From contig REDE01000134.1 of assembly GCA_007693635.1 (NCBI GenBank), forward strand, positions 1 through 34,642: DNA of 34,642 bases, written 5' to 3'. Position numbers and translations under genes: made by a program. The stretch is from Flavobacteriales bacterium. GTDB lineage: Bacteria; Bacteroidota; Bacteroidia; Flavobacteriales; Schleiferiaceae. This document shows, in pieces, positions 1 to 8,188 of the stretch (position 1 is its first letter; the number at the start of each line of letters is the position of its first letter). The notes beneath the pieces are model-generated. The model was not told the origin of the DNA. It searched no databases and saw only the letters and a program-made list of their open reading frames with translations.

Positions 1-9
1 CACCCCCCA

Positions 10-22
10 GCTCCGTAGGAGC
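10..22. repeat. Short palindrome GCTCCGTAGGAGC
   Basis: A perfect inverted repeat (GCTCC-GTA-GGAGC) lies at the window edge, downstream of the ppx-like gene. From memory, closely similar hairpins with a following GACC recur between genes in Bacteroidota genomes, so this may be a copy of a dispersed repeat. Only one copy is visible here, and the flank is cut by the window start. Confidence 0.35.
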
Positions 23-36
23 GACCCAAATCATAA

Positions 37-56
37 CCCTAGGTTTTAACCTAGGG
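37..56 (-). terminator. Hairpin over the ppx stop codon, possible terminator
   Basis: CCCTAGGTT pairs with AACCTAGGG around a very short loop (7 to 8 bp usable). The hairpin contains the stop codon of the ppx-like gene. On the minus strand it is followed by TTATGATTTGGG, which is not a real U-tract, so termination is uncertain; it may simply protect the 3' end of the four-gene transcript. Confidence 0.35.
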
Positions 57-939
57 AAAGCGAAGCGAAAAGCACGCCCTCCTTAAGCGCAAACTGCGAC
101 AAAACAACCCGCTCAATGGAAAACAAATCTAAAATCACAAGAACCAACAATGCACTGAGATGAATGTGGGGCGTCCGACTCAAGTCCATACCCGGCATTT
201 CACGTCGCTCGACCTCTGTAGACCGCAATAAATCACCACAAATACCCCTAATAGAGTCAAGAGGAATCTCTAAACCATTATAGCCCCCACCCTGCTGCTT
301 CAAATACAACCCCGCTAAAGTATCGAAAGACCCCGAAGAACCCACTAAAACACGAGGAATATCCCTTCGCTCAATTACTCGCCAACTGCGTTCAATATCG
401 ACACGTATTCGCTCAATATCTTCAGCAGACAGAGGATCGCTAGGTCCATAAACTTCCAGCAGTCGAGAGACCCCAAAATCATAACTAGCCAGCCACTGAA
501 CACTTTGTGAATCACACATAATTAACTCCGTACTACCCCCACCAATATCCATGATTAAGGTATCGGAGTCTATTTTCACTGCATGATGGATTCCTCTATA
601 AATGTACTCCGCCTCTACCTCACCACTCAAGACCTCAACATGGATATCCAGTTCAGATTTCACCAAATCCACAAAAACCTGCTTATTTTCCGCACTGCGC
701 ACTGCTGAACAAGCCACTGCTCGAATCTCATCAACCTGATGATCGGCACAAATTCCTTTGTACAAACGCAAGACGTCTAGTCCGCGCAGCATCGACTCCT
801 CCGTCAATCTGCGCTCCTTCAATCCGCCCCTACCCAAATGAACCGGCATTTTCTGATTCACCAATATCGCATGAGTGTCTGCATCGGCAATTAACAAATT
901 AAACGTATTGGTACCTAAATCAATTACCGCCTTGTTCAT
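46..939 (-). CDS. ppx: Ppx/GppA family phosphatase (exopolyphosphatase-like)
   Basis: Cytoplasmic enzyme of the ASKHA fold that removes phosphate from polyphosphate or from pppGpp. The 297-residue protein opens with the phosphate-1 motif IDLGTNTFN (residues 7-15) and carries the second glycine-rich loop MDIGGGSTELIM near residue 130. The length matches the short bacterial class that has only the two N-terminal ASKHA domains, not the roughly 500-residue E. coli Ppx. The ATG overlaps the stop codon of the upstream channel gene (ATGA), so it is the last cistron of a four-gene minus-strand operon. Polyphosphate versus pppGpp specificity cannot be decided from sequence. Confidence 0.9.
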   Translation of the reverse strand: MNKAVIDLGTNTFNLLIADADTHAILVNQKMPVHLGRGGLKERRLTEESMLRGLDVLRLYKGICADHQVDEIRAVACSAVRSAENKQVFVDLVKSELDIHVEVLSGEVEAEYIYRGIHHAVKIDSDTLIMDIGGGSTELIMCDSQSVQWLASYDFGVSRLLEVYGPSDPLSAEDIERIRVDIERSWRVIERRDIPRVLVGSSGSFDTLAGLYLKQQGGGYNGLEIPLDSIRGICGDLLRSTEVERREMPGMDLSRTPHIHLSALLVLVILDLFSIERVVLSQFALKEGVLFASLSLG

Positions 940-1847
940 TCTTCACTTTTTTTCACCTGGTTAACTAAAGTCTCTAAATCGCCCGCCTTAATACTAATTT
1001 CTCGCTTAGGAAAAGCGAAACGAATCCCTTCCTGACGAAACAGCCGTTCGATTTCAAAGCGAATATCGCTCTTCAGTCGCTCAATACGAAAAAGGTTGCG
1101 TGAGAAAAAATACAAGTGAAAAACCATATAATTCTCATTCAAATCGCGCAGCATGACAGACGGTGCCGGAATGGCAACCACCTCCTTATTTTCCTTCACC
1201 GATTTGAGTAACGTACTTTCAACACTACGAGCATCAAAACCATAATCGACACGGATTTCCACATGGAATCGTGTAGGCAAGCGATTCTGACTCCAGTTAA
1301 CGACCTGCTCACGAATAAGCTTTGTATTGGGTATGATCACCACAATATCATCGCGTGTGTAAACGGTAGTTGTTCGCAAATGAATCTCTTTCACCTGAGC
1401 CACCATTCCCGCAACCTCCACAACATCACCAACTGTAACCGTGCGTTCAGATAAAATAATAAAACCAGCAACAATATCCCGAAATAAATCCTGAACCCCT
1501 AAACCAATTCCAATGAATAGCGCGGTACCACCAGCAAGAAATAAGGTTATGGAAAAACCAATACTCTGGAGAATTAAAATAACCATAATTACGTAGGCCA
1601 AATACTCCACAATCTGATACACCGCAAACGCCTTTCCGGTATCGACTTGAGTCTGCCTTGCCTTTCGCGTAATAAAACGTTTAAACAAACGCAAAAGAAT
1701 TTTCGTGATGAGTATGATGAAAACGACCAGGAAAATATTATATACCTGAACGCTTACCTTTCCGATATGGAAAAATTCGTATTCCAAAAAAGCCTTTAGC
1801 GCAGTCTTATCGCCTAAAGAATTTGTTATTCCTGATAGAAGAGCCAT
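936..1847 (-). CDS. MscS-family mechanosensitive ion channel
   Basis: Inner-membrane channel of the MscS fold, expected to open on hypo-osmotic shock. The 303-residue protein has three hydrophobic segments (about residues 35-58, 78-98 and 100-128). The last one runs into the pore-helix and beta-domain signature GLGVQDLFRDIVAGF, followed by a beta-rich stretch (VGDVVEVAGMVAQVKEIHLR) and the IPNTKL element typical of MscS. The ATG lies 22 bases inside the end of the upstream permease gene and its TGA overlaps the ppx ATG, so translation is probably coupled. The gene is one of the small MscS relatives (like E. coli MscS, 286 residues), not a large MscK type. Confidence 0.92.
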   Translation of the reverse strand: MALLSGITNSLGDKTALKAFLEYEFFHIGKVSVQVYNIFLVVFIILITKILLRLFKRFITRKARQTQVDTGKAFAVYQIVEYLAYVIMVILILQSIGFSITLFLAGGTALFIGIGLGVQDLFRDIVAGFIILSERTVTVGDVVEVAGMVAQVKEIHLRTTTVYTRDDIVVIIPNTKLIREQVVNWSQNRLPTRFHVEIRVDYGFDARSVESTLLKSVKENKEVVAIPAPSVMLRDLNENYMVFHLYFFSRNLFRIERLKSDIRFEIERLFRQEGIRFAFPKREISIKAGDLETLVNQVKKSEE

Positions 1848-3145
1848 TTATACAGTTCTTTAAAGGTTGGTTTTTTACCGTACATTAAAATGCCGGTTCT
1901 GTAAATTCTGCCCGAAATCCAAACAAAAAACACCGTAGTCAGCAGCAAAAAAAACATCGACAAAAGTAACTCCCAAGGAGCTACACCAAAAGGCAGCCGC
2001 GCCATCATCAACACTGGTGAGGTAAACGGAATATACGACATAATGACCACCAATGAGCTATCTGGGTCATTAATAACCCGCATCAAAACAATAATCGATA
2101 GAATCAAGGGAATGCTAACTGGCAAAACAAACTGTTGAGCATCGGTCTCGGAATCCACTGCCGAGCCGACTGCGGCTAATAAGGCTCCATACAAAATGTA
2201 TCCGAATAGAAAGTAGTAAACAAAACAGCCAACAACCAACGGAATGTTGATCATTGCCGCAAAATCCAAACCGGAAAGCAGAGCCTCCGCCATTCCGTTA
2301 TCCTCCACCATACCACCAGAAGAAGCTATAACTTCAGGATCCATAAGTGAAGGAAGTAAGAGAAACGAAACTCCAAATACCAAGAGCATGGTCAAAACCA
2401 CCCAAATACCGAATTGGGTTAAACCAACCATTGCAACCCCAAGTATTTTTCCCAATAGCAATTGAAAAGGACGCACCGATGATATGATAACCTCTACAAT
2501 ACGATTGGTTTTTTCTTCAATCACCGAACGCATCACCATACTTCCGTAAATGAAAATGAAAAAATATAGAATAAATCCACTCACCATTCCCACAATCATC
2601 TTTGGGCCTGCATGCGTTTCTGTTTCCACCGTCTTTGATATGTCGATGGTACGCAACTTTACACTGGTTTTTGCCCCAGCAATAACTAGGGGATCAACTC
2701 CTAAAACCTTCAACTTTTCATCGGTGATTTGCTTCTGCAAGTAATCGCGCACATACGACTCTACCTGCATACTAATATCACCCCGAGCGAAAAACACCAC
2801 ATTGGACGAAATGTAATCGGGATCCCAACTCTCGCCGCTGGGAATATATAAAGCCGCATATAAATCTTCGTTATCTCGCAGCATTTGCTTTAAATCCTCT
2901 ACCGTGTAGGTGGAGGGATTGGCGTATTGAAACTGCAACTCATCGCTGCCCTTGTGTCGATCCATTAAATTTGGCTGATCGAGAACGACTATCGCTTTTT
3001 CACTTTGCGGAAGCAACATCATCAAAGAAGGCGCAAGCATAAGTAACGCAAAGAGTATGGGGCCAACTATGGTTAGTAATAAAAAACTCTTCTTGCGAAC
3101 TCGAGATAAATACTCCCGCTTGATAATCAATAAAATCTTATCCAT
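1826..3145 (-). CDS. ABC-2 type transporter permease (NatB-like)
   Basis: Membrane half of an ABC exporter. The 439-residue protein has one N-terminal membrane segment right after a basic start (KREYLSRVRKKSF), then a large extracytoplasmic domain of about 150 residues, then about five to six membrane segments from residue 185. This is the ABC-2/NatB architecture. The sequence VIEEKTNRIVEVIISSVRPFQLLLGK holds the cytoplasmic coupling-helix region conserved in the family (here only described, residues about 210-235). Its start overlaps the end of the ATPase gene by 8 bases, so the two are a pair. Substrate is unknown; NatAB exports sodium in Bacillus, but many homologues carry other loads. Confidence 0.9.
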   Translation of the reverse strand: MDKILLIIKREYLSRVRKKSFLLLTIVGPILFALLMLAPSLMMLLPQSEKAIVVLDQPNLMDRHKGSDELQFQYANPSTYTVEDLKQMLRDNEDLYAALYIPSGESWDPDYISSNVVFFARGDISMQVESYVRDYLQKQITDEKLKVLGVDPLVIAGAKTSVKLRTIDISKTVETETHAGPKMIVGMVSGFILYFFIFIYGSMVMRSVIEEKTNRIVEVIISSVRPFQLLLGKILGVAMVGLTQFGIWVVLTMLLVFGVSFLLLPSLMDPEVIASSGGMVEDNGMAEALLSGLDFAAMINIPLVVGCFVYYFLFGYILYGALLAAVGSAVDSETDAQQFVLPVSIPLILSIIVLMRVINDPDSSLVVIMSYIPFTSPVLMMARLPFGVAPWELLLSMFFLLLTTVFFVWISGRIYRTGILMYGKKPTFKELYKWLFYQE

Positions 3146-4055
3146 TTGTCTTGTTTGTTACTCGTTCAATAAAAATATCTTGCAAACTAGGAAGCTTTTC
3201 TTGCAGACCGAACAGTGTTCCCTGCGCCATAAGCACAGATACAAGATTTGACACAGCAGACTGACTGTGTATTCTGAATTGAATGGTATACCTACCTCCC
3301 AAAAACTCGTAATCAACGAGTTCAACATCTTGAGGCCATTGAGATGGTAGACTTTCTCCAAACCACTCAACAACCCACGCGTTACTTCGATAAGACTCCT
3401 TGAGGGCGCGCAGCGGCGATTGCAATATCACCTGCGACTGATTGACCAACGCGATGTTCTCACACAAGGCTTCAACCGACTCCATCCGGTGGGTGGAAAA
3501 CATGATGGTCGTTCCTTTTTGATTGATCTCTAAAATTTCGTCTTTAATCAAATTGGCATTCACCGGATCAAAACCGGAAAAGGGCTCATCAAAGATCAAC
3601 AAATCGGGTTCGTGAAGAACGGTAACGATGAACTGAACTTTCTGAGCCATTCCTTTCGATAAGGCTTGAACTTCCTTATCCCACCAATCTATAATGTCCA
3701 TCTTTTCAAACCAATACCGCAGCTTTTTACGTGCATCCGCTGCCGATAACCCCTTGAGTTGAGCTAAATATAACGCCTGCTCTCCGACTTTCATTTTTCG
3801 GTACAAACCGCGCTCCTCAGGCAAATAACCCACCCGAGAAATATGATGACGGCTAAGCTTTTCACCGAAAAAAGAAACGCTTCCAGAATCAGGACCGGTT
3901 ATTTGGTTGATGATGCGAATTAAGGTGGTTTTACCAGCCCCATTTGGCCCCAGCAATCCAAATATCTTGCCTTCAGGAACCTCTAAGGAAACACCGTCTA
4001 AAATAACCTTTTCTCCGTATGATTTCGTAACTTTATCGCAATGTATTGCTAACAT
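3138..4055 (-). CDS. ABC transporter ATP-binding protein (NatA-like)
   Basis: ATPase that powers the permease encoded next. From the ATG at 4055 it has 305 residues. Walker A is GPNGAGKT (36-43), the signature LSKGMAQKVQ is at about 132-141, Walker B LLIFDEP at 152-158, and the switch histidine is in FSTHR (His189). A C-terminal accessory domain of the DUF4162 kind follows residue 210. The open frame extends upstream to a TTG at 4094, but the ATG at 4055 begins the usual family start (MLAIHCDKVTKSYG). First gene of the operon ABC ATPase, permease, MscS channel, Ppx. The upstream region 4056-4239 is shared with the divergent oxidoreductase gene. Confidence 0.92.
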   Translation of the reverse strand: MLAIHCDKVTKSYGEKVILDGVSLEVPEGKIFGLLGPNGAGKTTLIRIINQITGPDSGSVSFFGEKLSRHHISRVGYLPEERGLYRKMKVGEQALYLAQLKGLSAADARKKLRYWFEKMDIIDWWDKEVQALSKGMAQKVQFIVTVLHEPDLLIFDEPFSGFDPVNANLIKDEILEINQKGTTIMFSTHRMESVEALCENIALVNQSQVILQSPLRALKESYRSNAWVVEWFGESLPSQWPQDVELVDYEFLGGRYTIQFRIHSQSAVSNLVSVLMAQGTLFGLQEKLPSLQDIFIERVTNKTNG

Positions 4056-4155
4056 AGTTTGAGCATTTAGTATGACTGTATTGCTTCTCCACAAATAGGA
4101 TGCATTTGATTATTACAAATTACAATCACGTGCAAATTTATTGGTAAAATATGGG

Positions 4156-4163
4156 TATTTTTG
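4156..4163 (+). promoter_or_regulatory. Possible -7 element (TATTTTTG) for the oxidoreductase gene
   Basis: The string matches the Bacteroidota -7 consensus TAnnTTTG exactly. I see no TTTG at the expected 17-23 base distance upstream, so this is a weak call. It would give a leader of about 70 bases to the ATG at 4240. Confidence 0.3.
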
Positions 4164-4239
4164 ATGCAATGTAAAAAGCTTTAACAAAGAAAATAAAGCT
4201 TTGATATTCAACCAGCTAAACTACACAAAAACCGCACAC

Positions 4240-5340
4240 ATGTCTCAAGACTCCGCACTTATTGAACCTTTAACCTTCCCCGTATCCCAAAAAACCATCA
4301 AAAATCGCATCGCCTTGGCTCCTATGACCAACTTGCAAAGTCACTCTGATGGATCATTGAGTAAAGACGAACACAATTGGCTGAAAATGCGTATCGAGGG
4401 CGATTTTGGAATGATCATCACCGCCGCGGCTTTTGTACAGAATGACGGCAGGGCGTGGAACGGACAAATCGGCTTGCATAACGAACACAGCGCTGATTCG
4501 TTTGCCACACTATGTCGCGAAGCTGAAGTAAACCGATCATTAACCCTTGCTCAATTATTTCATGGCGGTCTTCGAGCAACCGCCCAAAAACTAAATCCCT
4601 CCCCTTCTGGAGGCACCAACAGCAAGGGAGAAACGATTGGCTATGCCATGCAAATACACGAAATAAAAGAATGCATCGCCGCTTTTGTTGAATCAGCCAA
4701 AAGAGCTCAACGCGTAGGCTTCTCCGGCGTAGAAATTCACGGGGCACACGGGTACCTCGTACACCAATTTTTGAGTAAACAAACTAATACCAGAAATGAT
4801 GAATGGGGAGGAAACTTTACAAATCGTGCGAGATTTTTACTGGAAATTGTCCGGGGAATTCGCATCGCTTGCGGCGAAGACTTTCTTCTAGGGGTTCGAC
4901 TTTCACCAGAAGACAGTCAATGGTTTCACGGCATTGAGTTTTCCGAAGCGTTGGACCTCGCAGCGCAATTGGCCGAAGATGAAAAGGTCGACTACCTACA
5001 CATTTCGCTATGGGATGCATTTAAAGCTCCAGACCATCAACCTGAAGGAATTGCCGCCATCACACAAATGAGAAATTATGTACCCGCAAACACACCTCTA
5101 ATCACAGCGGGAAAAATTTGGTCGTCGAAAGATGCACAGAACGTAATGGAATTAGGTGCAGATATAGTCGCACTGGGAAGAGTGGCAATCGCACATCCCA
5201 ACTGGGCAAAAGAAGCCATCAACAGCTCATTTAATCCGAGCACTCCACCATTTGGTGTCGCCGAACTGAGTAAAGCCGGACTTTCGGAGGTGTTTATCAA
5301 CTACATGAAACGATGGCCAAATTTCGTCCAAGAATCCTAA
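4240..5340 (+). CDS. NADH:flavin oxidoreductase, old yellow enzyme family
   Basis: FMN-dependent TIM-barrel ene-reductase, 366 residues from the ATG at 4240 (a TTG 39 bases upstream is the only longer option). Seen: the N-terminal FMN segment NRIALAPMTN, the active-site histidine pair in EIHGAHGYLVHQF, the family string NTRNDEWGG after it, the barrel strand GVRLSPE, and the C-terminal phosphate-binding region around ALGRVAIAHPNW. This resembles stand-alone flavobacterial OYE-like proteins without the C-terminal 4Fe-4S/FAD domains of dienoyl-CoA reductases. Substrate unknown. It stands alone between two divergent or convergent minus-strand genes. Confidence 0.9.
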   Translation: MSQDSALIEPLTFPVSQKTIKNRIALAPMTNLQSHSDGSLSKDEHNWLKMRIEGDFGMIITAAAFVQNDGRAWNGQIGLHNEHSADSFATLCREAEVNRSLTLAQLFHGGLRATAQKLNPSPSGGTNSKGETIGYAMQIHEIKECIAAFVESAKRAQRVGFSGVEIHGAHGYLVHQFLSKQTNTRNDEWGGNFTNRARFLLEIVRGIRIACGEDFLLGVRLSPEDSQWFHGIEFSEALDLAAQLAEDEKVDYLHISLWDAFKAPDHQPEGIAAITQMRNYVPANTPLITAGKIWSSKDAQNVMELGADIVALGRVAIAHPNWAKEAINSSFNPSTPPFGVAELSKAGLSEVFINYMKRWPNFVQES

Positions 5341-5392
5341 TGCAAAGTCGGAAAAAAAGCAAAATACTTTTAAGATTTTCTAATCGCCAGAC

Positions 5393-6070
5393 TTAAAATG
5401 GTTGAGTAATGATGTACACCGTGAAACGCAATCCTACAATAAAGTTGCGTGCCGGATTATACTCCTCGCCCAACAAATCGACCTGAAAGCGCTCGTTGTT
5501 AATATCGCTGAGGCCATACATAGCAAATAAACTCAAAGTGGCTTTCGTACGATAATCTAAATCCAATAGCACACCAACCTCAGCTTGAAGACCATAATCC
5601 AAATCATTATATCTGTTGGCGTTAAAGAAATTTTGCGTACCCAACATCACATCATGCTTGAAGCGTAATTCTTCACGCACGAGAAACCCAGCGTAACCTC
5701 CAAGCCCAAAAACATAACGATCGGTGAAGTATTTCCCCATTAAATTGACATCCAAATAATCGATTTTGTAGTCACGCGTAACGGTCTCACCGCGCATATA
5801 ACGTTCAAATCGCTGACCCTTTCTCTGATAATCTGTGGTTAAACTCACGGCCCAATTCTCCGTAAAATTATACATCAACCCTACCCCACCACTAAACCGA
5901 AGTGTTGGCGTAACCCCATCGATTTCCTCCGTATAATACTGCGGATTTAATATGGTGGAATGATAACCCGCGCCTTGCATGATCAAGGAAACGTCATTCC
6001 AGCGAAAGGGCTGACTAAAGGACTGCAATGAAAAAAATACGAGCGATAAAACGAGTAAACGTACTTGCAT
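5393..6070 (-). CDS. Predicted outer-membrane beta-barrel protein
   Basis: A 225-residue secreted protein. A clear signal peptide (MQVRLLVLSLVFFSLQSFSQ) ends at a typical SxSQ|P-like site. The rest alternates polar and aromatic residues in strands (for example GLMYNFTENWAVSLTTDYQR, VFGLGGYAGF, NFIVGLRFTVYI), as in small 8- to 10-strand barrels of the porin/OmpW-like type common in Bacteroidota. No specific family is recognised. The gene is transcribed towards the oxidoreductase gene with a 52-base gap and diverges from the OmpA-like lipoprotein gene. Confidence 0.75.
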   Translation of the reverse strand: MQVRLLVLSLVFFSLQSFSQPFRWNDVSLIMQGAGYHSTILNPQYYTEEIDGVTPTLRFSGGVGLMYNFTENWAVSLTTDYQRKGQRFERYMRGETVTRDYKIDYLDVNLMGKYFTDRYVFGLGGYAGFLVREELRFKHDVMLGTQNFFNANRYNDLDYGLQAEVGVLLDLDYRTKATLSLFAMYGLSDINNERFQVDLLGEEYNPARNFIVGLRFTVYIITQPF

Positions 6071-6254
6071 AGGTTCGAGATTAGTTTCTTAATTTATGTA
6101 CAATGACCACGAAATTCTGATGTTTGCTGAAAAAAATAACAACGACACGACAAACTTAATTAAAAAAACCGGTCCATTGTAAAGAAAATTAAAAATTAAC
6201 ACACCCCTTGAAATTTCACACTTCTACAACGTTCTATAACCAAGTATTAGGCAT

Positions 6255-6262
6255 TAATTTTG
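6255..6262 (+). promoter_or_regulatory. Possible -7 element (TAATTTTG) for the OmpA-like gene
   Basis: Exact match to TAnnTTTG, 50 bases before the ATG at 6313. The -33 region shows only GTTC at 6231-6234 (20-base spacing) in place of TTTG. The 242-base gap 6071-6312 must hold promoters for both divergent genes; nothing else is recognisable in it. Confidence 0.4.
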
Positions 6263-6312
6263 CCCTTTGCAAAGACACTTAATTTCAACCAAATAACACC
6301 CTTTCCCTCATT

Positions 6313-7113
6313 ATGAAGCAAATCATGTATTTCACACTTATCGTGTTATCCACTGCATGTGTGTCTAAGAAACAATATCTCGAGGCCCTCGACGATATCG
6401 AGCGTCTGCGCAACGACAGCACCGTCCTCCACGATGCGTGGAACGCAAAAGACGCAGAGTTTGATTCCCTCCGATACGCCTTTGTGGATTTTCAAAATTC
6501 TGCCGACCGCAATATGGCGAGTTTAATGTCTAAACTAGACGCCAAAACCGCCGATTTGGTTGAAAAAGAAGGACTATTAAGCGAGCGTGCTGCGCGTCTT
6601 CGTGAACTTCAAGAGCAAGTCTCCGCGCAAAACGATGCCATGCAAAGTCTACGAAGAACGCTTCGTGACGCCTTAGTAGATATCCCTGCCCAAGACCTTC
6701 AAGTAGAAATCAAAGACGGAAAAATCTACATTAACCTATCGGAAAACCTACTATTCGGATCCGGTAGCGCAATCGTAGACCCACGAGGAAAAGCGGCTCT
6801 AAAGTCGGTTGCTCAAGTACTTACAAAAAATCCTAATCTGCAGATTGAGGTTGTTGGCCACACCGATTCAATCCCCATTCGCACAGCTCGTTTTTCCGAT
6901 AACTGGGATCTGTCGGTTGCCCGTGCAACAAGTATCACCAGGATACTTGTAGACGAATACAGCGTTGATGGAAAAAATATCAAAGCCGCCGGACGAAGTG
7001 AGTACAAGCCTGTTGGTTCGAATCAAACACCTGAAGGCCGAGCTCGAAACCGAAGAACTGAAATTGTATTGAGTCCAGACCTGGAAAAACTATTCCGACT
7101 GGTGGAAGAATAA
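6313..7113 (+). CDS. OmpA-family peptidoglycan-associated lipoprotein
   Basis: Outer-membrane lipoprotein that should bind peptidoglycan through its C-terminal OmpA domain. The 266-residue protein begins with a lipoprotein signal peptide ending in the lipobox LSTAC (Cys16). Residues about 20-125 are a charged, heptad-rich coiled coil (for example LSERAARLRELQEQVSAQNDAM). The OmpA_C domain follows from about residue 140, with the hallmark VVGHTDSIPI and NWDLSVARA strings that contact diaminopimelate in the family. The coiled coil probably spans part of the periplasm. Monocistronic: a strong bidirectional terminator follows. Confidence 0.93.
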   Translation: MKQIMYFTLIVLSTACVSKKQYLEALDDIERLRNDSTVLHDAWNAKDAEFDSLRYAFVDFQNSADRNMASLMSKLDAKTADLVEKEGLLSERAARLRELQEQVSAQNDAMQSLRRTLRDALVDIPAQDLQVEIKDGKIYINLSENLLFGSGSAIVDPRGKAALKSVAQVLTKNPNLQIEVVGHTDSIPIRTARFSDNWDLSVARATSITRILVDEYSVDGKNIKAAGRSEYKPVGSNQTPEGRARNRRTEIVLSPDLEKLFRLVEE

Positions 7114-7131
7114 ACGCTTTTGATGTTAAAT

Positions 7132-7178
7132 ACAAAGCCCGAGTTTGCACTAATCCTGCTTATTCGGGCTTTGTTTTT
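7132..7178. terminator. Bidirectional intrinsic terminator
   Basis: ACAAAGCCCGA (7132-7142) pairs perfectly with TCGGGCTTTGT (7164-7174), an 11-bp stem with a 21-base loop. TTTTT follows on the plus strand, and an A-rich stretch precedes it. It ends the OmpA-like transcript and also lies across the stop codon of the convergent exosortase-F-associated gene, whose last eight codons form the far arm and the loop. Confidence 0.85.
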
Positions 7179-7596
7179 CTAGAGTAATTTGATAATAAAA
7201 AGCGGGAATCAAGAGCATCATTAGTACAGGATTGACAACCAATCGGTGTAAATGCTGGAGAAAAAATCTCGTTTGCTCAAAAGCGAAAATGGTCAAAGAA
7301 AAATAAATAGGCAATAATATTAGCAGCTCAATTAAAAATAAACGAAACCCAAATTGCATAAAATCATCCCGGCGGAAAAGGCCGTAAATGATCAACAAAC
7401 TGCAACCGTCGTTAATTAAAAACCGGATTAATTTGGAAAAAACAAACTTCAGGTTATCAAAATCCGGAAGTTTTGTCGTACCGGCACCCGTATCATAAAA
7501 TCCGGAATAAAATAATTCGCGCTGTAAAATATATACCGAGGCCAAGCCTAAAACACCAATACCGATTCCTAGCACCGATTTCCAACGAGCCTTCAT
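7150..7596 (-). CDS. Exosortase F system-associated membrane protein
   Basis: A 148-residue integral membrane protein with about four membrane segments (roughly residues 8-26, 66-76, 84-104 and 122-138). I recognise it by position and composition as the small partner found directly after xrtF in flavobacteria: a basic start followed by a membrane helix and the string LQRELFY, and a late helix with HRLVVNPVLMMLLIP. Its ATG overlaps the xrtF stop (ATGA), so the pair is translationally coupled. Function is unknown; it presumably helps exosortase F or its substrate. The last codons double as the arm of the shared terminator. Confidence 0.82.
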   Translation of the reverse strand: MKARWKSVLGIGIGVLGLASVYILQRELFYSGFYDTGAGTTKLPDFDNLKFVFSKLIRFLINDGCSLLIIYGLFRRDDFMQFGFRLFLIELLILLPIYFSLTIFAFEQTRFFLQHLHRLVVNPVLMMLLIPAFYYQITLEKQSPNKQD

Positions 7597-8141
7597 TGCT
7601 CTGATGGGTTTAGAATTTCACTATCTGGCGCCTTTTGTAATCGAACCCAGCCCACCCAAAAAAGCAATACAAAAAGATAGATCACTCCCGTAAACAAAAA
7701 CTTGTGGTAGAAGTGAAACAAATTGGACTGGTAATAATTGATAATAATCAAAAGCGCCAAACGAATTAAATTAAAAAGGTGTATCGACAACAATCCCAGA
7801 GGAATGAACCACAAGGCTGCTTTGTTATTTCGACCACGAAAAGCCAATACAAAAGCTATAAATAGAATCATTACCGCCACCCCGTTACAACCTTCAAATA
7901 CACTTACACTTGGCAAATCTTTATAGGTAACCAAAACAAAAGGCATATCTACATCCAACTCCAACGAAATAGGCTGCCCTATTATCGACATGAAAACCCT
8001 TAAGTTTTCAGACACAAATATTGTGAGTGGATCGGCCAATGGATCATAGTGAGAAATGTAAAGGGAATAAAAAATCGATCCCAAACCATACAAAACCCCA
8101 AAGCGAACGAGAAAGAGAATGGTGGGTTTGAAAGACTCCAT
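7593..8141 (-). CDS. xrtF: Exosortase family protein XrtF
   Basis: Multi-pass membrane cysteine transpeptidase of the exosortase/archaeosortase superfamily, thought to recognise a C-terminal sorting signal and attach the protein to another molecule. The 182-residue protein shows the three catalytic positions in their usual spacing: Cys85 in FEGCNGVAV, Arg127 in FNLIRLAL, and His146 in FYHKF, each at the edge of a membrane helix. Five to six hydrophobic segments are visible. The short length and the downstream partner gene identify the F subtype of Flavobacteriia. It lies 47 bases after dapA in the same direction. No protein in this window ends in an obvious exosortase-type tripartite tail. 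Confidence 0.88.
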   Translation of the reverse strand: MESFKPTILFLVRFGVLYGLGSIFYSLYISHYDPLADPLTIFVSENLRVFMSIIGQPISLELDVDMPFVLVTYKDLPSVSVFEGCNGVAVMILFIAFVLAFRGRNNKAALWFIPLGLLSIHLFNLIRLALLIIINYYQSNLFHFYHKFLFTGVIYLFVLLFWVGWVRLQKAPDSEILNPSEQ

Positions 8142-8188
8142 ATAACTGTAGTTTATTTATTATTTATTCCCCTAGTACATGCAAAGTA

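Noticed and set aside
4418-5020. Minus-strand frames of 67-109 codons under the oxidoreductase gene
   Set aside because: Antisense shadows of a gene with clear OYE motifs.
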